Positions 44,356 to 54,207 are shown, numbered from the stretch's first letter. The stretch: DNA of 64,000 bases from Hyphomicrobiales bacterium (GCA_017302635.1 JAFLCX010000001.1:372001-436000), one strand, 5' to 3'. The notes: generated by a model from the sequence alone, not told the origin. Made by a program: numbers and translations.

Positions 44356-44770
44356 CCTCAATCTCCTCTGCCGAGAGGATCGTCCGGCCGGAAAAGGCCC
44401 GGCCAACCCGGTTTTTATCTTCCGCTCTGAAGTATGCCGGCATAGTCGTCTCTGGATTGATCCGCGTGCTGTCTATCAGGCGAAATCGCAACTGGCCTTC
44501 GTTCCAGCGCGTCCCCGCTCCGGCGAGAGACGGCGCGAGGTTGCCCTGAAAACGCTCTTCCGGAAAGGGCCCGGAATGACAAAGCAGGCACATCCCGCGC
44601 CGACGATCCGCAACGATTTTTCGCCCGTTTTCTGGGTTCGGCGGGCGAGAAACGGCCAGCGGTGGGGCTTCGAGAACAACTGGCGTTTCGGCCTTGGCAT
44701 GCGCCGGGACCAGAGATTGCGCCACGAGGCCCTTGAAGATGGCAAAGACCAACCCATGCCATCCCACCAC
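44321..44770 (-). CDS. soxX: SoxX-like monohaem cytochrome c
   Basis: About 149 aa from GTG 44770 (or GTG 44767); there is no in-frame ATG near the family N-terminus, and the frame further upstream lies inside the iorB gene. The start follows the iorB stop by about 10 bp. Signal-like N-terminus (GLVFAIFKGLVAQSLVPAHA). Haem site CLLCH with Met ligand in TTMPAYF, preceded by the SoxX-type FQGNLAPSLAGAGTRWNEGQLRFRL (in part) and ending in EIEDVTAYLSTLR. It pairs with SoxA to form SoxAX. Confidence 0.85.
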   Translation of the reverse strand: MVGWHGLVFAIFKGLVAQSLVPAHAKAETPVVLEAPPLAVSRPPNPENGRKIVADRRRGMCLLCHSGPFPEERFQGNLAPSLAGAGTRWNEGQLRFRLIDSTRINPETTMPAYFRAEDKNRVGRAFSGRTILSAEEIEDVTAYLSTLRD

Positions 44771-44781
44771 GAACCCTGGCC

Positions 44782-46953
44782 TCACGCGCGGCGCAGGTCG
44801 GCGTTCTTCAGCGGCAGCGAGCGCACGCGCTTGCCTGTCGCCGCGAAGATCGCGTTCATCACGGCCGGTGCCGCGACCGCGATGGTCGGTTCGCCGACGC
44901 CACCCCAGAAATCGCCGGAGGGTACGAGAATGCTCTCGACCTTGGGCATCTCGTCGATACGCATGGCAGGGTAGGAATCGAAGTTTTCCTCCACGATCCG
45001 CCCGCCCTTCACCGTGCATTCCTGATGGAATGCCGCCGAGAGGCCATAGACAAACGAGCCCTCGACCTGCGCCGCGACCTGATCCGGGTTGACCACATGC
45101 CCCGGATTGGTCGCAGCAACGATACGATGCACCTTGATCGCGCCGGAATTCGATACCGAGACCTCGGCCGCCGCCGCGACATAAGACCCGAAGCCCATGA
45201 TCTGGGCGAGGCCCTTCGCCGTGCCGGGCGCAGAAGGCGCCCCCCAGCCGATCCCCTTCGCCACCGCTTCGAGCACAGCGAGGTGCTTCGGCGCGTTCTT
45301 CATGAGCCGCCGGCGGAATTCCAGCGGATCGACACCGGCGGCATGGGCCAGCTCATCCATGAAGCATTCGACATAGATTGCGTTCTGATTGAGGTTGACG
45401 CCTCGCCAGAAACCCGGCGGCACATGCGGATTGCGCATCGCGTGATCGATCAGCAGGTTCGGGATGCCATATCCGAACGGTCCCTCGGCCCCGCCGGGAT
45501 TGAGCCCCTGGAAAACCACGGGGTCACGCCCGTTCTGAAGGGCCTGCGGGTTGACGCCCGCAAGGATGGACTGGCCGGAAATGCGCATATGCAGACCAAC
45601 GAGGTTCCCGTCCTTGTCGAGGCCGCCCACCATCCGCGCCATCGTGATCGGGTGGTATGTGCCCTGAAGCATATCCTCCTCGCGGCTCCAGAGCAGCTTG
45701 ATCGGGATGCCGGGCATCTGCTTGGCGATGAGAACGGCCTGGGTCACGTAATCCGAGCGTCCGCGTCGCCCGAAACCGCCGCCAAGATGCACCTTGTGGA
45801 CGTCGCAGCGTGCGGCTGGATGGCCCGAGGCCTCGATGGCGGCGGCGAGCGCGGCTTCGCCGTTCTGGGTCGGGCACCAGACCTCGCATTTCTCGGCCGT
45901 CCAGAGGGCGGTCGCGTTCATCGGCTCCATGCAGGCATGGTTCTGGAACGGGTAGGAATAGGTCGCTTCGATTTTCCTTGCGGCTGAAGCAATCGCGCCC
46001 TTGGCGTCGCCCGCCTTGTTGCCTTCGAAGGCCTGTTCGGCATCGAGGCCCTCGCGCAACATGGCCGCAATGGTATCGGACGATGCCCTCGCGTTTGGCC
46101 CTTCGTCCCAGACAATCGGCAGCGCATCGAGCGCGGTCTTGGCCTGCCACCACGTATCCGCCACCACCGCAACCGTATGCGGATTGACCTGCACCACCTT
46201 CTTCACACCCGGCATTCCGGTGATTTTGGCTGCATCGAAACTCGCGATCTTGCCGCCGAAGACCGGGCAGGCCTTGATCGCTGCGTTGAGCATGCCCGGC
46301 AGCCGGATATCGGCTCCGTAGACCTGCTTGCCGTTGAGCTTGTCGACCGTATCAAGCCGCTTCACCGATTTGCCGACGATGGTCCATTCGCTGGAGGGCT
46401 TGAGTTTCAAGTCCTTGGGCGGTTCCAGCTTGGCAGCGGCGGCAGCGAGCGAGCCATAGGAAGCCGTTCGACCGGATGGCGCGTGGGTAACGATGCTTTT
46501 CGCTGCACGGCATTCCGAGACCGGCACGTTCCAGTTCCGGGCAGCGGCCTCGACGAGCATCATGCGCGCGGCGGCACCGCCCTCGCGCACATATTGATGG
46601 CTCTCGCGGATGCCGCGCGAGCCGCCGGTGGAGAAATTCCGCCAGACGCGGTTCCGCTTCAGATTCTCGCCGGGCGTCGGATACTCCCAGCCGACCTTCG
46701 CCCAATCGGCCTCCAGTTCTTCGGCGACGAGCTGCGCGAGCCCGGTCAGCGTGCCCTGCCCCATCTCGGAGCGTGCGATCCGCACGATGATGCGATCATC
46801 CGGCTGGATGACAACCCAGGCATTGATCTCGGGCGTGGCAGCCTGCGCCTGCGCCTCGGTGAAGGGAATTGAAAAGCCGAGCGTGAACGCGCCGGCAGTG
46901 GCGGCACCACCCTTGAGCAGCGCGCGGCGGGAGAGTTTCACATGTGCGTTCAT
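44782..46953 (-). CDS. xanthine dehydrogenase family molybdopterin-binding subunit, IorB type, Tat-exported
   Basis: 723 aa from ATG 46953 (GGAGG upstream). The Tat motif SRRALLKGGAATAGAFTLGF shows export to the periplasm, where IorB-type enzymes act. Molybdopterin-contact segments include LGGGFGRRGRSDYVTQAV, GFWRGVNLNQNA and the catalytic glutamate region GGVGEPTIAVAAPAVMNAI. Enzymes of this group hydroxylate N-heterocycles or oxidise aldehydes, passing electrons via the 2Fe-2S subunit to a cytochrome c. The genes immediately downstream encode SoxX, SoxY, SoxZ and SoxA, so those cytochromes may be the acceptor. Substrate unknown. Confidence 0.92.
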   Translation of the reverse strand: MNAHVKLSRRALLKGGAATAGAFTLGFSIPFTEAQAQAATPEINAWVVIQPDDRIIVRIARSEMGQGTLTGLAQLVAEELEADWAKVGWEYPTPGENLKRNRVWRNFSTGGSRGIRESHQYVREGGAAARMMLVEAAARNWNVPVSECRAAKSIVTHAPSGRTASYGSLAAAAAKLEPPKDLKLKPSSEWTIVGKSVKRLDTVDKLNGKQVYGADIRLPGMLNAAIKACPVFGGKIASFDAAKITGMPGVKKVVQVNPHTVAVVADTWWQAKTALDALPIVWDEGPNARASSDTIAAMLREGLDAEQAFEGNKAGDAKGAIASAARKIEATYSYPFQNHACMEPMNATALWTAEKCEVWCPTQNGEAALAAAIEASGHPAARCDVHKVHLGGGFGRRGRSDYVTQAVLIAKQMPGIPIKLLWSREEDMLQGTYHPITMARMVGGLDKDGNLVGLHMRISGQSILAGVNPQALQNGRDPVVFQGLNPGGAEGPFGYGIPNLLIDHAMRNPHVPPGFWRGVNLNQNAIYVECFMDELAHAAGVDPLEFRRRLMKNAPKHLAVLEAVAKGIGWGAPSAPGTAKGLAQIMGFGSYVAAAAEVSVSNSGAIKVHRIVAATNPGHVVNPDQVAAQVEGSFVYGLSAAFHQECTVKGGRIVEENFDSYPAMRIDEMPKVESILVPSGDFWGGVGEPTIAVAAPAVMNAIFAATGKRVRSLPLKNADLRRA

Positions 46954-46969
46954 AACCCGTCCTCCCTTC

Positions 46970-47419
46970 TCAGAGGCCAGCGGCAAGCTTGATGCCCGCC
47001 CTGACCCGGTTGTAGGTTCCGCAACGGCAGATATTGGTCATTGCCTCATCAATATCGGCGTCGGTCGGTTTTGGCTTTTTCGCGAGAAGGGCCGCTGCGG
47101 CCATGATCATGCCGGATTGGCAATAGCCGCATTGCGGCACATCGAGTTGGAGCCAGGCCTTCTGGATCGGATGCGAGACATCCTCGGAAAGCCCTTCGAT
47201 CGTGACAATTTTCTGATTGGGTCCGACAGCTTCGATGGGCAGTGAACAGGCGCGTACCGCCTCGCCATCGATATGCACGGTACAAGCGCCGCATTGGGCA
47301 ATGCCGCAGCCATATTTCGTACCGGTCAGCCCGGCCTGCTCGCGCAAGGCCCAGAGGAGTGGCGTTCCCGGTGGCGCATCGATGTCCATCATGCGGCCAT
47401 TCACATTCAGCCGTGCCAT
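46970..47419 (-). CDS. (2Fe-2S)-binding subunit of a periplasmic molybdenum hydroxylase, IorA type
   Basis: 149 aa; GGAGG lies 5 nt before the ATG. Two 2Fe-2S clusters are encoded: the plant-ferredoxin set in [17 protein letters not shown] plus Cys58, and the helical set in [12 protein letters not shown] and [15 protein letters not shown]. No signal peptide; as in related enzymes it would be carried out with the Tat-exported large subunit, whose ATG starts 16 bp after this stop. First gene of the iorAB-soxXYZA run. Confidence 0.93.
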   Translation of the reverse strand: MARLNVNGRMMDIDAPPGTPLLWALREQAGLTGTKYGCGIAQCGACTVHIDGEAVRACSLPIEAVGPNQKIVTIEGLSEDVSHPIQKAWLQLDVPQCGYCQSGMIMAAAALLAKKPKPTDADIDEAMTNICRCGTYNRVRAGIKLAAGL

Positions 47420-47766
47420 GTGATCCTCCCAGATCGCTCGATTTTGGGACAGCAGACTATCCCGAAGGGCGCGTTTGTCACGTTAAAAGGCGGCCAGGAT
47501 GCGCGGCTCCTTGCGAGATCGTGCAGGCAGCGAAGGACTCAGGCAACCGCACCCCGACAAACCCGGCGCGGCTCGCATCCCCAACTGCACGACATCGAAT
47601 GCGTCACCAAACTAGGCGCCCGCGCGTGGGCAGGCTGCTTTGGTGAATTCCCTTCAACTGATCGAAATTCTGCGGCGCTTTTTTCTGCGAACCTGTTATA
47701 CGCGGCCATCTCGGCGCCAGCATCCATCCTGCGACCTGCCGTTCCGCCAGCCAGGATTGTCGACGA
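47420..47766. other. divergent intergenic region between iorA-like gene and DEAD-box helicase
   Basis: A 347-bp stretch without a supportable gene. It must hold the promoters for the leftward iorAB-sox run and the rightward helicase. A TGTTATACG element (about 47694-47702) could serve as a -10 for the helicase, with a T-rich tract just upstream. I see no strong dyad or riboswitch-like structure. Confidence 0.4.
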
Positions 47767-49548
47767 TTGACCGAGCTTTCTCCCCTGCTGCACCCCCTGC
47801 TCGCCCAGGCGCTCCGCCGGAAGGGGTATGATACGCTGACCGCCGTTCAGGCCGCTGTCGCTGACCCGAAACTCTGGGATCGCGATATGCTGGTATCGTC
47901 GAAAACCGGTTCGGGGAAAACCGTCGCTTACGGGCTAGGCATGGCCTCAGCCCTGCTGCCCGATTCCTTGCCCGGAGAAGGCGGAAACCGCCCGGTCCTG
48001 CCTCCCGCGGGCAAGCCGCTCGCGCTGATTATCGCGCCGACGCGCGAATTGGCTCTTCAGGTTCAGCGCGAGCTGCGCTGGCTCTACGAGGAAACGGGTG
48101 CGATCATCACCTCCTGCGTGGGCGGGATGGACCAGCGCGCCGAGCGACGGCATCTCGAGCGCGGCGTGCATATCGTCGTTGGAACACCGGGCAGGCTGGT
48201 CGACCACCTGTCGCGCGGGGCACTTCATCTCGATGAACTCGCGGTAGCGGTGCTGGATGAAGCGGATGAAATGCTCGATCTTGGCTTTCGCGAGGATCTC
48301 GAACTCATTCTTGCGGCGACACCCCCGACGCGGAGAACCTTGCTGTTTTCCGCAACGCTGCCCAAGGGAATCGTCGCGCTCGCCACACGGTTCCAGCGCA
48401 ATGCTGCGCGGATCGAGGTCGCGACCGATGTTGCGGGGCATTCGGATATCGAGCATCGCGCCGCACTTGTCAGACCCAACGCCATCGAGAAGGGCGTGGT
48501 GAACCTGCTGCGCCAGACCGAATCCCCCGCAGCACTTGTGTTCAGCAACACGCGCGAAGCGGTGCGCCGCATGCACGCAACCCTGATCGAGCGCGGGTTT
48601 TCCGCCGTGATCCTCTCGGGCGAACTCGGCCAGCACGAGCGCAATCAGGCCCTGCAAGCCCTGCGCGACGGTCGGGCGAGGGTTTGCATCGCGACCGATG
48701 TCGCGGCGCGCGGGATTGACCTTCCCCATCTCGGACTCGTGATCCATGCGGACCTGCCGCATGATTCGGAGGTGCTTCAGCACCGTTCGGGCCGCACCGG
48801 TCGCGCCGGTCGCAAGGGCATCAGCGTGATGCTTGTGCCGCCCTCGCGCCGTGGAAAGGCCAATCGCCTTTATGCAGAGGGTGGCATCACCCCGCTTTGG
48901 GTGGCCCTGCCGAGCGCGGATGATATCCGGGCGCTCGACCGCACGCGCGTCCTGGGCGATGAGACGCCCTTCGCTGATCTTACCGATGATGATCGCGACA
49001 TGGCGGCTGCGCTGCTCGCCAGCCGTCCGGCGGAGGAGATCGCGGCCGCCCTGGCGCGCGTGTTCCGCTCGCGCCTGCCGGAACCGGAAGAGATCGATCC
49101 GCTGCCGCTCGACGATAGCCGTCCGCCGGGCAAGAGCCGGCTGGAGAAACCTGCGGGCGGCCCGGCGCAATTCCGCTGGTTCGAACTCAATGTCGGGCGG
49201 CAGGATCGGGCTGAGCCGAAAGGCATCCTGCGCATGCTCACCCGCAGCGGCGGCGTCGAGCGGCGTCATATCGGCGGCATCCGCATTCATGACCGAACCT
49301 GCCATGTCGAGATCGCGATGGAGGCCGCTGATCGCTTCCAGAAGCGAACGGCCAACCCCGCGCCGGATGAAATCCGGGTGCGCCCGATTGACCAGCCCGG
49401 CGCCAAGCCGAAGCGTGACTTCGGATCGAAGCAAGCGCGAAACGAGACCTCAAAGCCGGTTTTTCGCGAGGAGCGCTCGGAATCGAAAGCTGAACGGACT
49501 GGCAAGAAGCGCCCCAAGCACAAGGGCAAAGGAAAAGGCAGGGCGTAG
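47767..49548 (+). CDS. DEAD-box RNA helicase
   Basis: 593 aa from TTG 47767, the only start fitting the N-terminus (TELSPLLHPLLAQAL); AGGA lies 10 nt upstream. Helicase motifs are complete: KTGSGKT (48-52 core), PTRELALQ, TPGRL, DEAD (164-167), SAT, then VFSNTR, TDVAARGIDLP and HRSGRTGRAG. After the core comes a DbpA-like RNA-binding fold (FRWFELNVGRQDRAEPKGIL) and a basic tail rich in Lys, Arg and Gly (TGKKRPKHKGKGKGRA). Such proteins remodel ribosomal or cold-induced RNA. Monocistronic, convergent with the photolyase. Confidence 0.92.
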   Translation: MTELSPLLHPLLAQALRRKGYDTLTAVQAAVADPKLWDRDMLVSSKTGSGKTVAYGLGMASALLPDSLPGEGGNRPVLPPAGKPLALIIAPTRELALQVQRELRWLYEETGAIITSCVGGMDQRAERRHLERGVHIVVGTPGRLVDHLSRGALHLDELAVAVLDEADEMLDLGFREDLELILAATPPTRRTLLFSATLPKGIVALATRFQRNAARIEVATDVAGHSDIEHRAALVRPNAIEKGVVNLLRQTESPAALVFSNTREAVRRMHATLIERGFSAVILSGELGQHERNQALQALRDGRARVCIATDVAARGIDLPHLGLVIHADLPHDSEVLQHRSGRTGRAGRKGISVMLVPPSRRGKANRLYAEGGITPLWVALPSADDIRALDRTRVLGDETPFADLTDDDRDMAAALLASRPAEEIAAALARVFRSRLPEPEEIDPLPLDDSRPPGKSRLEKPAGGPAQFRWFELNVGRQDRAEPKGILRMLTRSGGVERRHIGGIRIHDRTCHVEIAMEAADRFQKRTANPAPDEIRVRPIDQPGAKPKRDFGSKQARNETSKPVFREERSESKAERTGKKRPKHKGKGKGRA

Positions 49549-49712
49549 GTCCCGGCAATCCGCATGACCGGAGGCCACAGACCGACGGCGAATGCGAACA
49601 GCGCAAACAAAAGGTTAGTGCCCGGCACAAGGTGCATTTGGCGGCATTGGCGCGGAATGCGCCCTCATTGCGGTTCAATAGAGGACCATTTTTTGCCAAC
49701 AAGACCTTTGGA

Positions 49713-51275
49713 TCAGAGATCGAGCAACAACTGCCTCGCTCCAGACAAACCCTTGGTGTCGGCGTTCTCCTTGCCGCGCGTTGTTCTCGCTGTCTTGTTC
49801 CGCTTGCGGCTGCCATGCTGGATGAAGACACGCTTGGCCTCGTCGCGATATCCAGCTGCCCTGCGTGCTTCGGTCAGTCGCGCGCGGGCCTCGCGGGCCG
49901 CGACCTCGTGGTCGACAAGACGCTCGGGGTAATCCTGACCGAGCACGCAACCGAAAAGGCGCTGCTGCCCGACATCCATCCGCCACGGCTCGTGAAGGCA
50001 AGCAAGGGGCACGTTGGCAAGCTCGGGGAGCCAGCGCCGGGTGAAGATACCCTCAGGGTCCTGATCGAGCCCCTGTTTGACCGGATTGTAGATCCGGGGG
50101 GCGTTGATCCCCGTCTGTCCGGATTGCATCTGCACCTGAGGCCAGTGGATTCCCGGCTCGTAATCGGTGAAGAGCCGCGCCAGACGTGTGCCGCTCGCCT
50201 GCCAGTCGAGGGCGAGATGATAGCTTGCAAGGGCCTGAACCATGGCCCGCATCCTGAAATTGAGCCAACCTGTCGCGATCAAGGATCGCATGCAGGCATC
50301 CAGAAAGGGCAGCCCGGTCCGGCCGGTGGCCCAGGCTTCGAGTACCGGGTCATCGGGCGCGGTGCGAACGCGCCTTTCCTCATGCAAGGCGTGCTGAGAT
50401 CGCCATTCCAGCGCTGGTTCACTTTCCAGCTTCTGGATGAAGTGGCAATGCCAGTACAGGCGCGCGACAAGACTGTCGATCGCCGTCAGCGGAACCGGGC
50501 GCGCAATCGGAGGCAGCGGCACCAATCGCCGCCGCTCATCAAAGCACCGATGCAACACCTCGCGCATCGAGAGTGAACCGGTGGAAAGCGGCACAGAGAG
50601 CCGTGAGCAGGCGCTTTCGCCACCGAGCGGACTGGACATCGCGCGGCGGTAATTCGCTCCGCGCCCGGCAAAGAAGCTGTCGAGCATGCGCATGGCTTCG
50701 GCGCGTGTACCCGGCTGGGGCGCTTCGCATCCATCCGGTGCGAGCCCAAGGGCCTCGGGAGTTGGCAGAGCCTGCGAAACGATACCCAGAGCCGCGATCA
50801 GTCTGCGTGGTTCGGGCAGAGGTCGCTCGCTCACATGCTCCCGATGCAAGCGGGCCCATTGATTGCGGTCACGAAGACGGCGGAAAACGCCGAATTGCCG
50901 GTACTCGTCGAACTGGATGCCCAGTTCTCTGCACAACCGGTGCACAGCGCGGTCGCGCTGGTGCGTGAAGTCGTTCCCGGTTTCCTCATGGGCATGGATG
51001 GCTTGAAGGCCGTGCTTCTCATGGATTTCTGCCAGCACATCGACCGCCTCGCCCACACGGATGATCAGTGGTGCTCCAAGGCGTTCGAGCCTCGTGCCGA
51101 GTTCTTCAAGCGTGGCGCGGATCGCCACCCATTGCCGGCGCGATGTATCGGCGAGCGCCCAGTAGCGCGGCTCGACAATATAGAGTGGCAGGATACGACC
51201 CCGCTCACAGGCCGCAACCAGCGCGGCATGATCGAACGTTCTCAGATCGCGTTTGAACCAGACGACTTGCAGCAT
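49713..51275 (-). CDS. cryptochrome/deoxyribodipyrimidine photolyase family protein
   Basis: About 520 aa from ATG 51275 (MLQVVWFKRDLRTFDH). The N-terminal alpha/beta antenna domain is followed by the helical FAD domain: TGLPFLDACMRSLIATGWLNFRMR and the flavin-binding SYHLALDWQASGTRLARLFTDYEPGIHWPQVQMQSG, split over residues 360-400. It uses blue light to repair pyrimidine dimers or acts as a cryptochrome. Divergently placed with an SDR, a DUF2256 gene and a second, unrelated photolyase. A C-terminal basic tail (SRKRNKTARTTRGK) is unusual. Confidence 0.9.
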   Translation of the reverse strand: MLQVVWFKRDLRTFDHAALVAACERGRILPLYIVEPRYWALADTSRRQWVAIRATLEELGTRLERLGAPLIIRVGEAVDVLAEIHEKHGLQAIHAHEETGNDFTHQRDRAVHRLCRELGIQFDEYRQFGVFRRLRDRNQWARLHREHVSERPLPEPRRLIAALGIVSQALPTPEALGLAPDGCEAPQPGTRAEAMRMLDSFFAGRGANYRRAMSSPLGGESACSRLSVPLSTGSLSMREVLHRCFDERRRLVPLPPIARPVPLTAIDSLVARLYWHCHFIQKLESEPALEWRSQHALHEERRVRTAPDDPVLEAWATGRTGLPFLDACMRSLIATGWLNFRMRAMVQALASYHLALDWQASGTRLARLFTDYEPGIHWPQVQMQSGQTGINAPRIYNPVKQGLDQDPEGIFTRRWLPELANVPLACLHEPWRMDVGQQRLFGCVLGQDYPERLVDHEVAAREARARLTEARRAAGYRDEAKRVFIQHGSRKRNKTARTTRGKENADTKGLSGARQLLLDL

Positions 51276-51355
51276 CGTATGCTCGATACGTCTGATGCTG
51301 AAGCATGGATGCTTCATCCCCGGCGCCCATCAATGGATTGCGGAGCAATTGGAAT

Positions 51356-52084
51356 ATGGCAGGCAAAGTCCTCATTTTTGGTGGTGCAGGCGGTATCGGG
51401 GCCGAGACCGCGCGCCTCTTGGCCAAAAGGGGCTATCTGCTTCATCTTGTCGGGCGCGATGAGGCGAAGCTCAGGATCGTCGCGGCAGAGACGGGCGCGG
51501 ACTACTCCATCGCCAATGTCGAGGATGCGGGGGCGATCGCGCGTGCGGTGTCAGAAGCCGGGAGCCCGCTTGCGGGCCTCGTTTATGCCGTCGGCACCAT
51601 CACGTTGAAGCCGCTGACGCGCCTCTCCGTTGCGGATATCGAACGCGATTTCCGGATCAATGCTGCCGGTGCGGCTCTTGCTGTGCAGGCCGCTTTGCCG
51701 GCACTCAAAGCGGGCGAAGGCCCGGCTTCAGTCGTGCTGTTCTCGACGGTGGCGGTGGCACAGGGCTTCACTTCGCACGCCTCTGTCTCGATGGCGAAAG
51801 GCGCGGTCGAAGGGCTGACATTGGCTCTCGCGGCGGAACTCGCGCCGAAAGTGCGTGTGAATGCCATCGCGCCTTCGCTCACGCGCACGCCGCTCGCTCA
51901 GGCGCTCACGGGCAACGAGCAGATGGCAACCGCCATTGCCGGATTGCATGCGCTGCCGCGCCTCGGTGAAGCGGCTGACAGCGCCGCATTGGCCGCTTTC
52001 CTGGTTTCGCGGGAGGCCGGCTGGATCACGGGCCAGATCATCGGCGTGGATGGTGGGCGTTCAACACTTCGCACCAAAGGCTGA
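51356..52084 (+). CDS. SDR family protein lacking the catalytic tyrosine
   Basis: 242 aa from ATG 51356. It has the glycine-rich nucleotide site [20 protein letters not shown], the Ser of the triad (Ser130 in LFSTVAV) and Lys148 (SMAKGAVEG), and a C-terminal IGVDGGRS. Active SDRs have Tyr four residues before the Lys; here that residue is Val144, with His141 nearby. It may therefore bind NAD(P) without classical reduction or use another base. Next to photolyases, as seen for a conserved SDR subgroup. It is 80 bp from the divergent photolyase and 8 bp ahead of the DUF2256 gene. Confidence 0.85.
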   Translation: MAGKVLIFGGAGGIGAETARLLAKRGYLLHLVGRDEAKLRIVAAETGADYSIANVEDAGAIARAVSEAGSPLAGLVYAVGTITLKPLTRLSVADIERDFRINAAGAALAVQAALPALKAGEGPASVVLFSTVAVAQGFTSHASVSMAKGAVEGLTLALAAELAPKVRVNAIAPSLTRTPLAQALTGNEQMATAIAGLHALPRLGEAADSAALAAFLVSREAGWITGQIIGVDGGRSTLRTKG

Positions 52085-52092
52085 TCTCTTCC

Positions 52093-52263
52093 ATGCCGAA
52101 AATGCGCAAGAAGGCCGATCTTCCGCAAAAGCCCTGCGCGCATTGCGGCCTTCCCTTCGCATGGCGCAAGAAGTGGGAGCGCATCTGGGATGAGGTGCGG
52201 TTCTGTTCGGATCGGTGTCGTCGTGAGGCAAAAGCGACCAAGCCGAAGACCGTGAACGCATGA
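52093..52263 (+). CDS. DUF2256 domain mini-protein
   Basis: 56 aa: a lysine-rich start ([14 protein letters not shown]), [15 protein letters not shown], then [16 protein letters not shown]. The two cysteine pairs (CxxC and CxxxC) suggest a small zinc knuckle. DUF2256 genes are repeatedly found beside photolyase-related genes and are usually missed because they are short. Its stop overlaps the FeS-photolyase start (ATGA), so the two are co-translated. Biochemical role unknown. Confidence 0.88.
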   Translation: MPKMRKKADLPQKPCAHCGLPFAWRKKWERIWDEVRFCSDRCRREAKATKPKTVNA

Positions 52264-53798
52264 CACGAACGCTACGTCTGGTTCTCGGCGATCAGCTGAC
52301 GCGGTCGCTTTCGGCTCTCGAAGGTCTCGATCCTTCCATCGACATCGTGCTGATGGTCGAGGTCCAGGCCGAGGCGACCTATGTGCGCCATCACAAACAG
52401 AAGATCGCCTTCCTCCTCAGCGCCATGCGCCATTTCGCCGACGAATTGCAGGCCGAAGGCATCAGTGTCGACTATGTGCGGCTGGATGATCCGGGCAATA
52501 CGCACAGCTTCACGGGCGAAATCCGGCGCGCCATCGCACGGCACCAGCCGGATCAGGTTCACGTCACCGAGCCCGGCGAATGGCGTGTCTGGGAGATGAT
52601 GCAGAGCTGGCGCGAGGAACTCGATTGCCCGCTGACCATCCATCCTGATACGCGCTTCATCGCCTCACGCGCGGAATTCTCGCTGTGGGCTCAAGGGCGC
52701 AAGCAATACCGGATGGAGTATTTCTACCGCGAAATGCGCCGCAAGACCGGCTTCCTCATGGAGGGCGATCAGCCTGTTGGCGGTCAGTGGAATTTCGATC
52801 CGGACAACCGCAAGGCGCTGCCGAAAGGGCAAACGCTTCCGCAGCGGCTGCGATTTGAAACGGATGCGATCACGCGCGACGTGCTTGCCTTGGTCGAAGC
52901 CCGCTTTGCGGACCATTTCGGCGATCTCAAGCCTTTTGGCTGGGCTGTCACGCGGGCCGGTGCGCTCGAGGCACTCGATCATTTCATCCGCGATTGCCTG
53001 CCCGATTTCGGTGACTTTCAGGACGCAATGAAAACCGGAGAGTCCTTCCTCTATCATTCCGTCATCTCGCCTTACCTGAATGCCGGGCTGCTCGAAGCCC
53101 GGGAAGTATGCGAACGAGCTGAAGCCGCCTACCGGGCAGGCTCGGCCCCGCTCAATGCCGTCGAGGGCTTCATCCGGCAGGTCATCGGCTGGCGCGAATT
53201 CGTGCGCGGGCTCTATTGGCACGAAATGCCGGATTACGCCGAGACGAACCATCTGGACGCCACGAGGCCCCTGCCCTGGTTCTATTGGTCGGGCGAGACC
53301 TCGATGAACTGCCTCAGCGAATGCATCGCGGTCACCCGACGGCACGCCTATGCACACCATATCCAGCGGTTGATGGTGACTGGCAACTTCGCCCTTCTTG
53401 CCGGGGTCAGTCCGCGCGAGATCGAGGAATGGTACCTTGCGGTTTATGCTGATGCCTATGATTGGGTCGAGCTTCCCAATGTGCATGGCATGGTGATGCA
53501 TGCCGATGGCGGGTTGCTGGGCTCGAAGCCCTACGCGGCCTCCGGCGTTTACATCAACCGCATGTCGGATTACTGCAGGGGATGCGCCTATGATCCGACG
53601 ATCAAGCTTGGTCCCAAGGCCTGCCCGTTCAACTACCTCTACTGGAATTTCCTGATCGAGAACGAGACCAAACTCGGCCGGAATCCGCGCATGGGAATGC
53701 CGTACCGGACGCTCGGCAACATGCCGCCAGCACAGCGAAAAGACATCAGCGAGCAAGCCGAAGCATTTCTTTCCGCGTTGCCGAACGCCCCAGACTGA
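52260..53798 (+). CDS. FeS-type bacterial cryptochrome / (6-4) photolyase (PhrB family)
   Basis: 512 aa. Cys351, Cys439, Cys442 and Cys455 match, with an offset of one, the 4Fe-4S ligands of Agrobacterium PhrB (350, 438, 441, 454). The N-terminus [17 protein letters not shown] and [21 protein letters not shown], which carries the histidines near the repair site, are also conserved. PhrB repairs (6-4) photoproducts with FAD and a lumazine chromophore. Together with 49713-51275 the organism has two unrelated light-repair enzymes side by side. Confidence 0.93.
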   Translation: MTRTLRLVLGDQLTRSLSALEGLDPSIDIVLMVEVQAEATYVRHHKQKIAFLLSAMRHFADELQAEGISVDYVRLDDPGNTHSFTGEIRRAIARHQPDQVHVTEPGEWRVWEMMQSWREELDCPLTIHPDTRFIASRAEFSLWAQGRKQYRMEYFYREMRRKTGFLMEGDQPVGGQWNFDPDNRKALPKGQTLPQRLRFETDAITRDVLALVEARFADHFGDLKPFGWAVTRAGALEALDHFIRDCLPDFGDFQDAMKTGESFLYHSVISPYLNAGLLEAREVCERAEAAYRAGSAPLNAVEGFIRQVIGWREFVRGLYWHEMPDYAETNHLDATRPLPWFYWSGETSMNCLSECIAVTRRHAYAHHIQRLMVTGNFALLAGVSPREIEEWYLAVYADAYDWVELPNVHGMVMHADGGLLGSKPYAASGVYINRMSDYCRGCAYDPTIKLGPKACPFNYLYWNFLIENETKLGRNPRMGMPYRTLGNMPPAQRKDISEQAEAFLSALPNAPD

Positions 53799-53937
53799 AG
53801 CCGCTCTGCCAACGGGCAAGCGAGCAAATCCGGCAATCCGGTAAGCATCTGCAGAACGGAATTGCTGATCGCGTTTCGGGACACCCTGCCAGCCAGCGAC
53901 AGCAAAGCGAAACGCCGCTAGCGGATTGCGGAAAAAT

Positions 53938-54012
53938 TGGCTGGGGCGCCAGGATTCGAACCTGGGAATGGCGGAATCAAAATCCGCTGCCTTACCTCTT
54001 GGCGACGCCCCA
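53938..54012 (-). tRNA. tRNA-Gln (anticodon TTG)
   Basis: A complete cloverleaf reads leftward: acceptor arm TGGGGCG / CGCCCCA with encoded CCA, D-arm GCC-AAGAGGTAA-GGC, anticodon stem GCGGA / TCCGC with loop TTTTGAT (anticodon TTG) and T-arm CCAGG TTCGAAT CCTGG. 75 nt with CCA. Confidence 0.96.
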
Positions 54013-54207
54013 ATCCCCCGGAGATTCAACCGGGGACTGGCCGCTCGTCTAGCGGCTTGGGGGCTCAGCTTCAACCACCTCGATGAGAGAATTTGTGTGC
54101 CGCGTGCACCATCCGGGATAGGCCGGGATTGAATTCGGTTTTTTTAACACCCGAAACGCTTGCGCAGCCCGGACGAGGCCTGTAAGGAACCGGCCTCACG
54201 TCGGTCG

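Noticed and set aside
47947..49434. 495-codon open frame antisense to the helicase
   Set aside because: Shadow frame; the helicase motifs on the plus strand are complete.
49649..49663. GGCGC/GCGCC hairpin between helicase and photolyase
   Set aside because: Five base pairs without a U-tract; not distinguishable from chance in GC-rich DNA.
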